Positions 26,050 to 35,046 of a stretch of DNA of 64,000 nt are shown piece after piece. Numbering within the stretch: position 1 is the stretch's first letter; every line of letters starts with the position of its first letter. The translations under genes and the position numbers were made by a program. The DNA is from Alistipes sp. (lineage in GTDB: Bacteria; Bacteroidota; Bacteroidia; Bacteroidales; Rikenellaceae), in the NCBI GenBank assembly GCA_017437045.1, contig JAFSBY010000041.1, forward strand, positions 80,331 to 144,330, given 5' to 3'. Below the pieces are notes generated by a model. The model worked only from the letters and a program-made list of their open reading frames with translations, was not told the origin of the DNA and searched no databases.

Positions 26050-26063
26050 ACCCTGCGCCCGAG

Positions 26064-26615
26064 ATGGTCAAGCCTCCTGTTCATCGCCCCTGGCGGGTGC
26101 TCCGCAGTGAATATCTGAGCCGCCGCCCCTGGTTTACGGTGCGCCGTGAAGAGGTGCAGCTGCCGTCGGGTGTGGTGGTGCCCGAGTGGTATATTTTTGA
26201 GTTTCCGGATTGGGTCAATGTCATTGCCCGCACGAAGGAGGGGCGTTATGTGATGATCTCACAATATCGCCATGCCATCGGTCAGACGCGCTACGAGTTG
26301 GTGGCCGGATGTTGCGAGGCAGGGGAGAGCCCCGAGGAGAGTGCCCGCCGTGAATTGCTCGAGGAGACGGGCTATGGCGGGGGTGTGTGGCGCGAATGGA
26401 TGGTCACCTCACCCAACCCGACCAACCATACGAATCGTTGCTACACCTTTTTAGCCGAGGGGGTCGAGCCGATTGCAGCGCAACAGGCCGAGCCGAGCGA
26501 AGATATTGAAATCCACCTGATGGAGGAGCATGAGGTACGCGATTTGCTGGAGCGGGATGAAATTTTGCAATGCCTCCATGCAGCCCCTTTGTGGAAGTAT
26601 TTTGCCACCCGATAG
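26064..26615 (+). CDS. NUDIX hydrolase
   Basis: A 183-residue protein with a perfect Nudix box (Gx5Ex7REUxEExGU) at residues 82-104: G, CCEAG, E, SPEESAR, RELLEETGY. The surrounding sequence (EWYIFEFPDWVNVIARTKEGRYVMISQYRHAI) resembles ADP-ribose/ADP-sugar pyrophosphatases of the NudF type. The exact nucleotide substrate cannot be told. The ATG at 26064 avoids overlap with lysC. Probably in the lysC-NUDIX-birA unit. Confidence 0.88.
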   Translation: MVKPPVHRPWRVLRSEYLSRRPWFTVRREEVQLPSGVVVPEWYIFEFPDWVNVIARTKEGRYVMISQYRHAIGQTRYELVAGCCEAGESPEESARRELLEETGYGGGVWREWMVTSPNPTNHTNRCYTFLAEGVEPIAAQQAEPSEDIEIHLMEEHEVRDLLERDEILQCLHAAPLWKYFATR

Positions 26616-26624
26616 AACCGAGCG

Positions 26625-27356
26625 ATGATCTACCGATTTGATATGCTCACCTCGACCAACGACGAGGCGCGCGCCGAGCACTACCGCCACGGCGATCTGA
26701 TCGTGGCAGAGCAGCAAAGTGCCGGCCGCGGACAGCGAGGCCATACGTGGCTCAGCCCCGAGGGGGAGAATCTGACCTTCACGTTGGTCACCGAGCCGAC
26801 CTTCCTGGCCGCACGCGACCAATTTCTGCTCTCGGAGGCGATCTCGGTGGCTCTCTGCGACTGCTTTGCCCACTTCGGGATCGTGTCCCGCATCAAGTGG
26901 ACGAACGACATCTACCACGAAGATCGCAAATTGGTCGGGATGCTGATCGAACACTTCTATTCGGGCGACCGATTGCGTCGTACGTTGGTCGGCATTGGCA
27001 TCAATGTCAATCAACAACAATTCGACAGTTCGCTGCCCAATCCGATCTCGATGAGCCTGATCAAGGCGCAGCATTTCGATCGCAAGGAGGTGTTGCACAC
27101 CTTTGAGGAGCATTTTCGGTTGCGTTATGCGCAGTTGGAGGCGGGCGATCAGCATGCCTTGCAAGAGGCCTATCGCAAGCGGATGTATCGCTTGGGTCAG
27201 GAGCAGACCTTCCGGTTGCCCGATGGCGAGCTGTTGGTGGCGACGATTGAGGGGGTAGAGCCGGGGGGTGCTCTGGTGTTGCGCCATGCCGACGGTTCGC
27301 GCCATAGCTACCAATTCAAAGAGGTTGAATTTGTGATTGATAAAACCACGCTATAG
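26625..27356 (+). CDS. birA: Biotin-[acetyl-CoA-carboxylase] ligase
   Basis: Activates biotin with ATP and attaches it to biotin carrier lysines. The 243-residue protein has the short form: no N-terminal helix-turn-helix, so no repressor function. Motifs are STNDEA near the start, QQSAGRGQRGHTWLS (biotinyl-AMP loop) and KWTNDIYHEDRKLVGMLIE, then a C-terminal SH3-like domain. It starts 9 bases after the NUDIX gene. Confidence 0.92.
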   Translation: MIYRFDMLTSTNDEARAEHYRHGDLIVAEQQSAGRGQRGHTWLSPEGENLTFTLVTEPTFLAARDQFLLSEAISVALCDCFAHFGIVSRIKWTNDIYHEDRKLVGMLIEHFYSGDRLRRTLVGIGINVNQQQFDSSLPNPISMSLIKAQHFDRKEVLHTFEEHFRLRYAQLEAGDQHALQEAYRKRMYRLGQEQTFRLPDGELLVATIEGVEPGGALVLRHADGSRHSYQFKEVEFVIDKTTL

Positions 27357-27388
27357 TGGGTGATGAGATAGACCCAAAGAAAGTTGCT

Positions 27389-29800
27389 ATGAAGACAATC
27401 AAAATATTTTTGGCATCGAGTGAAGAACTAGAGATCGATCGCGCCCGTTTTGGTAATCTGGTGCGTCGGCTCGACCGCATCTATCGTAAACGTGGCATCA
27501 GCCTCGATCTGATCATGTGGGAGGATCTGGATGCCGCTTACAACGGTGAGCGTAAGCAGTCGGAATACAATCGGTATATCCGTGCCTGTGATATGTTTCT
27601 GGCCGTATTCCATCAGAAAGCCGGAAAATACACGATCGAGGAGTTTGATGTCGCCTCCGATGCCTTCAAGCAGCAAGCCTCGCCCAAGATCTATACCTAT
27701 TTCAAGGACCTGGCCGAGGGCGAGCAGGAGAGTAAGGAGCTGGTTGAGTTCAAGCAACGCCTGTTCGATGAGTTGGAGCACTATTGGTGTCGCTATGGCA
27801 ATACCGATACGATGCAGCTGCACTTTGTCATGCAGTTGCAGCTGGTCGAGAGCGATATGCCGCTCAAAATGGAGTTGCAGGGCGAACAGATCATGCTGGG
27901 CGACAACGTCATTGCCCGTATGGATAACCTGCCCTTTGCCGCCTGCAATGAGGACTATTTGCGTCTGCGGGAAGCCGTTAGCGCGATGGAGGAGGAGTTT
28001 GAGAAGGCGCAGAAGCGTGCCTCGCGCTATCCGGACGATGAGGAGTTTCAGGAGGAGGCCAAGAAGAAGCAGGCGGCTCTGGAACAAGCCAAGCGTAAAT
28101 ATGCCAATTATGGCAACACGTTGTTCGAGACGGCGCAAAAGATGGCCACCTTCCGCATGCACCATATCACCGAACGCAAGAGCCGTGCCATCGAGGCCTT
28201 TGAGCGAGGTGCCTTTCGCGAGGCTTTGGCGATTTTGGCCGAGGCGGAGCACGATGCCGAAGAGTCGATCAATCAATACAAACGCGCGGTCGAATTGACG
28301 GATGAGTGCCGCAAGGGGGTCTATGTCTCGATCGATGAATTGAAGGTCAAGGTGAGCATTCAGATTGCGAATCGCCCGGTTGAGTCATGGAAGGCTGAAG
28401 AGGAGTTAGAACCCTATGAGGAGTGGATAAAGAATACTCCCGAACCTTCCAAAGATTGGGACAAGGAGGTCTATAAACCCTGGTTTGAAGAGATTGTGGC
28501 GTTGTATGGTCGCCTGAGCGAGATGGCTTTGACGCTGGATGATAAGGATCTCTATTTCCAATTGCAGACCGAGTACGACCGTTTCTTGCAGAATGAGGGT
28601 TATAATGCCAACGATGTGGATCCCATAATCCTGTCCATCAAGCTAAATGAGCAGTTGTTAGTCTTTGCGGAGGAATATTTCGGCAAGGAGTCCTATCCGG
28701 TGGTGGAGCGTTATATGGCTCTGGCTGATGCATATAATACATATAGTGGATTTGAACGCGACGATGGACAAGCGGGATTCGATGCAATCCGAGAGTCAGT
28801 TATTGCGATTGTAAAGGCTGACGGGGAGCAGACGTATCGAGAACTTGATAAACATTGTTTCGATGCCTATGATGAAATCTGTTGGGAGGAGGGCTACCGT
28901 GAAGATCATGTTACCTTTGGGTATAGTGAATATACAGAAACGGCTGCACTACTGACCTATCAGAAGGCGTTGGCTTTGTTGGAGCAATTAAGCGAGGGGG
29001 CGGAGCGTGTAAAGGCTCAATTGTGTGAGGAGATTGCTGCTGTGTACCAGAGTTTGAATACGCACGGTCTCTTCCGTGATAAGCGCGAGGAGGGTCTGCA
29101 GTTGTATGAGCGAGGGTTGCAGTATGCGATGAAGGATGTGTTGGCCAATTATGGGGCCGAATCGCGCGAAATGTGCGATCTCTACCGTCGCTATGCCGGA
29201 TTCTACGAAGAGGAAGAGGTGGAGTATCTGCAAAAGGCCTTGCAGATTGCCGAGCGGTTGGAACTGCCGGAGCTCGTTGCCGATATTTGTGATGAGCTGG
29301 CCTGTACGTTGCCCTGCGAGGAGGCCTTAGAATACAATCTGAAGGGGCTGGAGTCGATGAAGGGTACACGCTTGGAGTCTGATTTCTGTTTATCGCGGGC
29401 GCGCCTCTATATAGAGTGCGATCGGTGGGAGGAGGCGGCTGAATATGCCCAAATGGCTCTCGATCGGTTTATCTCCGATGAGGGATATGAGCGATTATGG
29501 TACACCGGCGATGCATGCCGATTGTGCCGCATCTACGAATGCCTTACCGAGATTGCGGAGAAGCGGGGCGATTGGCAGGCGGTGATAGACCTCGGCCAAG
29601 CGGGGCTTGACCGAGTCCATGCCTTGTGTGTTCGTGAGGTCGAGGAGGAGGTGCTGGGCTGTAATACACGTCTGGAGGATCTTCCGGCTGAAAAGCAAGC
29701 GCTCATAAAGGAGTTTGTTGAGTCGGAGTTTGAATCTTGCAAACGCTCTGTTCCCGGCATGATCGTGCGTATGGAACGAGCCAAAGAACATTTCTTGTAA
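27389..29800 (+). CDS. TIR/DUF4062-like N-terminal domain plus long helical (TPR-like) repeat protein
   Basis: An 803-residue protein without signal peptide. Residues 1-115 (MKTIKIFLASSEELEIDRAR, YNRYIRACDMFLAVFHQKAGKYTIEEF) form a Rossmann-like alternation of strands and helices resembling DUF4062/TIR-type effector domains. Residues 190-300 are a charged coiled coil, and 300-800 are helical repeats with TPR-like spacing. Similar proteins occur in gut Bacteroides, usually annotated tetratricopeptide repeat proteins. A sensing or defence role is inference. Codon use in about 28600-28970 is clearly more AT-rich than in the rest. The ATG at 27389 is chosen as the first giving the SSEELE domain directly. 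Confidence 0.65.
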   Translation: MKTIKIFLASSEELEIDRARFGNLVRRLDRIYRKRGISLDLIMWEDLDAAYNGERKQSEYNRYIRACDMFLAVFHQKAGKYTIEEFDVASDAFKQQASPKIYTYFKDLAEGEQESKELVEFKQRLFDELEHYWCRYGNTDTMQLHFVMQLQLVESDMPLKMELQGEQIMLGDNVIARMDNLPFAACNEDYLRLREAVSAMEEEFEKAQKRASRYPDDEEFQEEAKKKQAALEQAKRKYANYGNTLFETAQKMATFRMHHITERKSRAIEAFERGAFREALAILAEAEHDAEESINQYKRAVELTDECRKGVYVSIDELKVKVSIQIANRPVESWKAEEELEPYEEWIKNTPEPSKDWDKEVYKPWFEEIVALYGRLSEMALTLDDKDLYFQLQTEYDRFLQNEGYNANDVDPIILSIKLNEQLLVFAEEYFGKESYPVVERYMALADAYNTYSGFERDDGQAGFDAIRESVIAIVKADGEQTYRELDKHCFDAYDEICWEEGYREDHVTFGYSEYTETAALLTYQKALALLEQLSEGAERVKAQLCEEIAAVYQSLNTHGLFRDKREEGLQLYERGLQYAMKDVLANYGAESREMCDLYRRYAGFYEEEEVEYLQKALQIAERLELPELVADICDELACTLPCEEALEYNLKGLESMKGTRLESDFCLSRARLYIECDRWEEAAEYAQMALDRFISDEGYERLWYTGDACRLCRIYECLTEIAEKRGDWQAVIDLGQAGLDRVHALCVREVEEEVLGCNTRLEDLPAEKQALIKEFVESEFESCKRSVPGMIVRMERAKEHFL

Positions 29801-29818
29801 AAATTTGGCATCGTTTTA

Positions 29819-29848
29819 TTGCTGTTAGAAAAATAACAATTATCTTTG
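29819..29848 (+). promoter_or_regulatory. gcvH promoter (TTG - 19 bp - TATCTTTG)
   Basis: TTG at 29819-29821 and TATCTTTG at 29841-29848, separated by exactly 19 bases, 37 bases before the gcvH ATG. Confidence 0.75.
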
Positions 29849-29885
29849 TGGCTGATTCATACACAACGCTTAAAACAGAACGATT

Positions 29886-30266
29886 ATGAGCAATGTACCG
29901 GCTAATTTGAAGTATTCGAACGACCATGAGTGGTGCCTCGTTGAGGGCGATGTAGCCACGGTGGGTATTACCGATTTTGCACAGAGCCAGCTGGGCGACA
30001 TCGTATTTGTCGATGTGCCGACCGTGGGCGAGACGATCGCTGCCGGTGAGGTCTTCGGCTCGATTGAGGCGGTGAAGACCGTCAGCGATGCCTTCCTGCC
30101 GATGGGTGGTGAGGTGGTTGAGTTCAACGAGGCGGTCGATGCCGATCCGTCGTTGGTCAATAAGGATCCCTATGGCGAGGGCTGGTTGGTGAAGGTGAAG
30201 ATCTCGGACCCCGCAGAGTGGGATGCCCTGCTCACGGCCGAGCAGTATGCCGAGCTGATCGGTTAA
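29886..30266 (+). CDS. gcvH: Glycine cleavage system H protein
   Basis: Lipoyl carrier that shuttles the aminomethyl group between the P, T and L proteins. The 126-residue product has the lipoyl-lysine at residue 64 in SIEAVKTVSD, flanked by the usual DIVFVDVPTVGETI and GWLVKVKISDPAEWD. Length is typical. The other gcv genes are not in the window. Own promoter; mdh follows after 114 bases. Confidence 0.95.
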   Translation: MSNVPANLKYSNDHEWCLVEGDVATVGITDFAQSQLGDIVFVDVPTVGETIAAGEVFGSIEAVKTVSDAFLPMGGEVVEFNEAVDADPSLVNKDPYGEGWLVKVKISDPAEWDALLTAEQYAELIG

Positions 30267-30380
30267 TCGGTCGAAAAGGAGTTGCTTGAAGCTGTTTCGC
30301 ATCGGATGGTGTGGAGGGGCTTTGAGCGTATGTAGATGGATGAGTGAAGTTTATCAATAAAAAGTTAAGAAAAACAAACT

Positions 30381-31337
30381 ATGGCAACAAAAGTAACAGT
30401 GGTTGGCGCAGGTGCAGTGGGTGCAACGTGTGCCAATGTATTGGCTGCCCGCGGCATTGCCAGCGAGGTGGTTTTGGTTGATATCAAGGAGGGCCTCTCG
30501 GAGGGTAAGATGCTTGATATGTTCCAGGCTGCAGCAACGTGCGGCTATAAGACGAAGCTGACGGGTGTAACGGCTACCGATGCCGAGGGCTACAAGCCGA
30601 CGGCCGGTTCGGACGTGATCGTCATTACGTCGGGTATTCCCCGCAAGCCGGGTATGACGCGCGAGGAGCTGATCGGCATCAACGCCAATATCGTCAAGAG
30701 CGTAGTGGCCAATGCCTCGAAGTGGTCGCCCGAGGCGATCTTCGTGATCATCTCGAACCCGATGGATACGATGACCTACCTGACGCTGAAGGCTACGGGT
30801 CTGCCGAAGAGCCGTGTGATCGGTATGGGTGGTGCGCTCGATTCGTCGCGTTTCCGCTGCTACCTGTCGAAGGCTACGGGCGTGGGTATTCAGGATATCG
30901 ACGGCATGGTGATCGGTGGCCACGGTGATACGACGATGCTGCCGCTCTTGTCGAAGGCCTCGATCAAGGGTGTGCCCGCTACGCAGTTCCTCTCGAAGGA
31001 GGAGCTGGAGCAGGTGGCTGCCGATACGATGGTGGGTGGTGCTACGCTCACGAAGCTGCTCGGCACGTCGGCTTGGTATGCCCCGGGTGCTGCCGGAGCA
31101 TCGGTCGTAGATGCTATTATCAATGACACGAAGGCTGTCGTTCCCTGCTCGGTTTATCTGGAGGGCGAGTATGGCCAGGAGGATATCTGCATCGGCGTTC
31201 CCGTTGTGTTGGGCAAGGAGGGTGTCGAGAAGATCGTGAAGGTGGAGCTGACGGCCGAGGAGGCTGAGAAGTTCGCTGCTTCGGCCGATGCCGTTCGCAA
31301 GGTCAATGGCGCACTCTACGAGATTGGTGCTTTGTAG
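30381..31337 (+). CDS. mdh: Malate dehydrogenase
   Basis: NAD-dependent interconversion of malate and oxaloacetate. The 318-residue protein has the Rossmann motif GAGAVG at 9-14 with Asp34 for NAD specificity, the substrate loop GIPRKPGMTREEL (Arg88, Arg94), Arg157 and the catalytic His181 in GGHGDTTM. The residue pattern (Arg rather than Gln in the loop) indicates malate rather than lactate dehydrogenase. Followed by a bidirectional terminator. Confidence 0.95.
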   Translation: MATKVTVVGAGAVGATCANVLAARGIASEVVLVDIKEGLSEGKMLDMFQAAATCGYKTKLTGVTATDAEGYKPTAGSDVIVITSGIPRKPGMTREELIGINANIVKSVVANASKWSPEAIFVIISNPMDTMTYLTLKATGLPKSRVIGMGGALDSSRFRCYLSKATGVGIQDIDGMVIGGHGDTTMLPLLSKASIKGVPATQFLSKEELEQVAADTMVGGATLTKLLGTSAWYAPGAAGASVVDAIINDTKAVVPCSVYLEGEYGQEDICIGVPVVLGKEGVEKIVKVELTAEEAEKFAASADAVRKVNGALYEIGAL

Positions 31338-31362
31338 GAATTTGTTATACGACCTCAAACCA

Positions 31363-31399
31363 AAATGGGCTGTTCAACATCGTGTTGGACAGCCCATTT
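31363..31399. terminator. Bidirectional terminator between mdh and DUF3127 gene
   Basis: AAATGGGCTGTTCAAC pairs with GTTGGACAGCCCATTT (one mismatch) around 5 bases. Confidence 0.85.
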
Positions 31400-31417
31400 A
31401 CTTTTTTCTGCGGTGCT

Positions 31418-31801
31418 TTAGAACGGCAGGTCATCGACCTCTTGTGCCGGCGACGGAGCGGCATAGCTCGGTTCGGCAGCCAGCGGCGGCAGATCGGGCA
31501 TTGCCGGTGCGGCAGCGGGTGCCTCGGCCTGCTTGGGCTGCAGACGCCATGCGCGGATGTCGGTGTACCAACGGCCGTTGTATTCGCGCGATTCGATGTT
31601 TACCGAGACCTGATAGGTTGCACCCTCGCGCAGCTTGGCTACATCGTCCGGGCGGTTGAAAAAGGTGACGCAGATCTTGCGTGTAAAGTTGCCTCCGCCG
31701 TCGTTGTAGTCGAACACAACATCCTGACGCTGCCAGGGACCACGTGCCGATTCACCTTGCGTGAGCGGCATGATTCTATATACGGTTCCTTCAAATTCCA
31801 T
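31418..31801 (-). CDS. DUF3127 protein, OB-fold-like with SSB-type acidic tip
   Basis: A 127-residue protein. Residues 1-90 (EFEGTVYRIMPLTQGESARG, QDVVFDYNDGGGNFTRKICV) match DUF3127, a Bacteroidetes family of predicted OB fold. Residues 90-120 are a Pro/Ala linker, and the last residues are EVDDLPF, close to the DDxIPF tip by which SSB recruits repair and replication proteins. The call of the family is firm; an SSB-like hub function is inference. Own -7 box; convergent with mdh. Confidence 0.85.
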   Translation of the reverse strand: MEFEGTVYRIMPLTQGESARGPWQRQDVVFDYNDGGGNFTRKICVTFFNRPDDVAKLREGATYQVSVNIESREYNGRWYTDIRAWRLQPKQAEAPAAAPAMPDLPPLAAEPSYAAPSPAQEVDDLPF

Positions 31802-31834
31802 AATTGTACTGTTTTATTGTTAATTCATTTGGGG

Positions 31835-31842
31835 CAAAGGTA
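31835..31842 (-). promoter_or_regulatory. -7 box of the DUF3127 gene
   Basis: TACCTTTG on the minus strand, 34 bases before the start codon. Confidence 0.6.
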
Positions 31843-31996
31843 GTTAAATTTAGCGGTAAAACACGATAATTGGGTGCGAAAAATTGTTTGAAAGGAGAAA
31901 AAATATGCAAGATGGCTTGTACTGCTCTCTATGGGGTGGAATCTGTTGGATTGGGCGAAATGGATGCTTTTTGGGGGTGAAATGACTGCTTTATAT

Positions 31997-32027
31997 TTTG
32001 TGGTCTAAATAATTAGAGGTATCTTTG
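31997..32027 (+). promoter_or_regulatory. Promoter of the nine-gene SusC/D-LRR-protease operon
   Basis: TTTG ending at 32000, then 19 bases, then TATCTTTG at 32020-32027. This is the only strong promoter seen before the 15.6 kb block. No ECF-sigma/anti-sigma or hybrid two-component gene is adjacent. Confidence 0.75.
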
Positions 32028-32091
32028 CGCCCGGATTTTTTATGCAATGAAATTGGCGCAAGCCAAAAAAGCTATTTTTATACAACAGTCT

Positions 32092-35037
32092 ATGCAACGA
32101 TTTATGAGAAAGTATCTGCTCGCAGTGGTGTGGCTGCTCGCTCCGTTGGCTCTTTGGGCCCAGGGGGAGAAGGTTACTGTGAGTGGTGTGGTAATTTCGG
32201 CCGAGGATAAGCTGCCGCTTATCGGTGTGGCCGTAGTTACGGAGGCGATGACCGGTGTAACCACGTCGATCGATGGTGATTATACGATCGAGGCTGCAGC
32301 CGGTACGACGCTGACCTTCCAGTATGTCGGCTTCCAGACGGCACAATGGGTGGTGCCGACGGGCCAGACGGCTGTGACCTACAACCTCGAGCTGCTGCCC
32401 GAGGCACAGGAGGTCGAGGAGGTGGTCGTGATCGCCTATGGTGTCCGCAAGAAGGGCACGGTGGCCGGATCGGTTTCGACGGTCAAGGCCGAGAAGATCG
32501 AGAATACCCCGACGGCCGCCTTCGACCAGGCTCTGCAGGGTCAGGTGCCGGGTCTGACGGTGCTCTCGAATACGGGTGAGCCGAGTGCATCGGCCACGAT
32601 GACCATTCGTGGTACGAACTCGATCAACTCGGGTACGGCACCGCTCTACATCATGGACGGTGTGCCCATTTCGAGCTCGGATTTCAACACGATTAACCCG
32701 GCCGATATCGAGTCGATCTCGGTCCTGAAGGATGCCTCCTCGACCTCGATCTATGGTGCGCGTGCCGCCAACGGTGTGATCGTGATCACGACCAAGCGTG
32801 GTCGTATGGCCGATCGCCCGAATGTGGAGTATCGCATGCAGATCGGTATTTCGCAGGTGGCCGGTGACAACTGGGACCTGATGAATACGGCCGAGCGCAT
32901 CCAGTATGAGAAGGAGATCGGGCTGACGGCCGGACAGAACTACAATGTCTTGAGCCAGACCGATGTCAATTGGATGGATGTGGTCTTCAATTCGGCCGCC
33001 TTGCTGCAAAGCCACGAGTTGTCGATCTCGGGTGCTGACGAGAAGACGAACTACTACCTCTCGGCCGGTTATTACAGCCAGGAGGGTACGGCGCTCGGAT
33101 CGTTGTTCGATCGCTACTCGATGCGTGCCAATGTGGAGCGTCGCGCTACCGACTGGCTTAAGATCGGTACGCAGACGATGCTCAACTACCAGGAGATTCA
33201 GCAGGCCGACGAGGGTAGTTATACGCTCGTGACGCCGATCTCGGCTGCTCGATTCATGATGCCCTATTGGGATCCCTACAAGGCCGACGGCTCGATCGCC
33301 TCGATCGAGGATGGTTCGTGGAAGGGTACGGGTCAGAACCCATTAGAGTGGCTGGAGAATAACCCGGTGGAGTATAAGAAGTATAAGTTGATCTCGACCC
33401 TCTTTGCCGAGGCAACGCCGATCGAGGGGCTGACGATTCGTTCGCAGTTCAGCCTCGATTATGGCCACACGACCGGTTTCGGTAAGTCCTACCCGAGCTA
33501 CTATCCCAACCAGGGCGATGGCTCGGCCTCGCGCAGTTCGACCGACAGCTACACGCTGACCGTCACGAACACGATCAACTACCGTTTCATGAAGGGGAAC
33601 AAACATTCGTTCAACTTCATGGTCGGTCAGGAGGGTATCGACTACCACTACGAGGCCTTCTCGCTCATGACCAAGGGGCAGAATAACGACCGCCTGACCA
33701 ACATCTCGACCGGTACGCGTGCCACCTCGTGGAGTGATACGACCGACTCGGACTACGGATTCCTCTCCTTCTTCGGTCGCGGTGAGTACAACTACGATAA
33801 CCGCTACTATGTCGAGGCGGCTGTGCGTGCCGATGCTTCGTCGCGTTTCGGTGCTTCGCGCCGCTGGGCCGGCTTCTGGTCGGTGGGTTTCATGTGGAAT
33901 CTGCGCAACGAGCGTTTCATGGAGTCTTCGTCGCGTTGGCTGACCAACATGCAGCTCTCGATCTCGACCGGTACGTCGGGTAACTCGTCGATTCCGAACT
34001 ACGAGCACCTGGCACTCGTCGGTGGCGGTTTGGACTATATCGGCAATGCCGGTATCTCGCTCATGCAGCCCGGTAATGAGGATCTGGGTTGGGAGAAACC
34101 CTGGACTTCGAACTTGGCTTTGAAGTTGGGTTTCTGGAATCGCCTCAATGTCGATCTGGAGCTCTACTACAAGCGTACGTCAGATATGTTGATGGAGGTA
34201 CCGCAGCCCACCTCGGATAAGGGTTATGGCTACTACTGGGACAACGTCGGTGAGATGGTCAATAAGGGCTTCGAGGTCAATGTGATGGGTACGCTCATCC
34301 AGAACGAGAAGTTCCTGTGGACGGTCAATGCCAATGTCTCGTATAACAAGAATGAGATCACGGAGCTCTACAACGGCGTGCAGGAGTATGAGCGTTCGAA
34401 TACGAACACGAAGCTCGTCGTGGGTCACCCGCTCGGTGAGTTCTACATCAACCGCTATGCCGGTGTCAATGCCGCCAATGGTGATGCCTTGTGGTACACG
34501 AAGGAGGGTGAGCTGACCAACGAACTGAAGGATAGCGACAAGGTGCTGGTCGGCAAGAGCTACATCGCCCCCTGGCAGGGTGGTTTCGGTACGACGCTCA
34601 GCTGGCAGGGGCTCTCGCTCTCGGCACAGTTTAGCTGGGTGGCAGACCGCTGGATGCTCAACAACGACCGCTATTTCGACGAGTCGAACGGCCGATTCCA
34701 GTCCTACAACCAGTCGAATCGTCTGTTGAATCGTTGGAAGCAGCCGGGTGATCAGACTGATATCCCGCGTCATGGCGTCTATACGGAGTTTGACAGCCGT
34801 CTGTTGGAGGATGCCTCGTTCCTGCGCCTGAAGAACCTCATGTTGAGCTACTCGGTACCCGAAAAGTGGATCCGCAAGACGCGTGTATTCTCGGGTGCCC
34901 GCATCTATGTGCAGGGTCAGAACCTGCTGACCTTCACGAAGTTCTCGGGATTGGATCCGGAGGGTACGACGAACATCTATGCGGCGCAGTATCCCATGTC
35001 GCGCCAATATACCGTAGGTCTTGATCTTAAATTCTAA
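32092..35037 (+). CDS. SusC/RagA-family TonB-linked outer membrane protein
   Basis: TonB-dependent transporter that forms a lidded channel with SusD. The product from this start is 981 residues: signal peptide (MQRFMRKYLLAVVWLLAPLA), carboxypeptidase-like domain (VSGVVISAEDKLPLIGVAVV), SusC box EVEEVVVIAYGVRKKGTVAG, plug with GTAPLYIMDGVPI and ISVLKDASSTSIYGARAANG, and a barrel ending LDLKF. There is no STN domain, so no FecR-type signalling. Starts at 32047 and 32104 are also possible. susD follows after 9 bases. The absence of glycoside hydrolases and the presence of a protease suggest a peptide substrate. Confidence 0.9.
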   Translation: MQRFMRKYLLAVVWLLAPLALWAQGEKVTVSGVVISAEDKLPLIGVAVVTEAMTGVTTSIDGDYTIEAAAGTTLTFQYVGFQTAQWVVPTGQTAVTYNLELLPEAQEVEEVVVIAYGVRKKGTVAGSVSTVKAEKIENTPTAAFDQALQGQVPGLTVLSNTGEPSASATMTIRGTNSINSGTAPLYIMDGVPISSSDFNTINPADIESISVLKDASSTSIYGARAANGVIVITTKRGRMADRPNVEYRMQIGISQVAGDNWDLMNTAERIQYEKEIGLTAGQNYNVLSQTDVNWMDVVFNSAALLQSHELSISGADEKTNYYLSAGYYSQEGTALGSLFDRYSMRANVERRATDWLKIGTQTMLNYQEIQQADEGSYTLVTPISAARFMMPYWDPYKADGSIASIEDGSWKGTGQNPLEWLENNPVEYKKYKLISTLFAEATPIEGLTIRSQFSLDYGHTTGFGKSYPSYYPNQGDGSASRSSTDSYTLTVTNTINYRFMKGNKHSFNFMVGQEGIDYHYEAFSLMTKGQNNDRLTNISTGTRATSWSDTTDSDYGFLSFFGRGEYNYDNRYYVEAAVRADASSRFGASRRWAGFWSVGFMWNLRNERFMESSSRWLTNMQLSISTGTSGNSSIPNYEHLALVGGGLDYIGNAGISLMQPGNEDLGWEKPWTSNLALKLGFWNRLNVDLELYYKRTSDMLMEVPQPTSDKGYGYYWDNVGEMVNKGFEVNVMGTLIQNEKFLWTVNANVSYNKNEITELYNGVQEYERSNTNTKLVVGHPLGEFYINRYAGVNAANGDALWYTKEGELTNELKDSDKVLVGKSYIAPWQGGFGTTLSWQGLSLSAQFSWVADRWMLNNDRYFDESNGRFQSYNQSNRLLNRWKQPGDQTDIPRHGVYTEFDSRLLEDASFLRLKNLMLSYSVPEKWIRKTRVFSGARIYVQGQNLLTFTKFSGLDPEGTTNIYAAQYPMSRQYTVGLDLKF

Positions 35038-35046
35038 CCAAAGACT

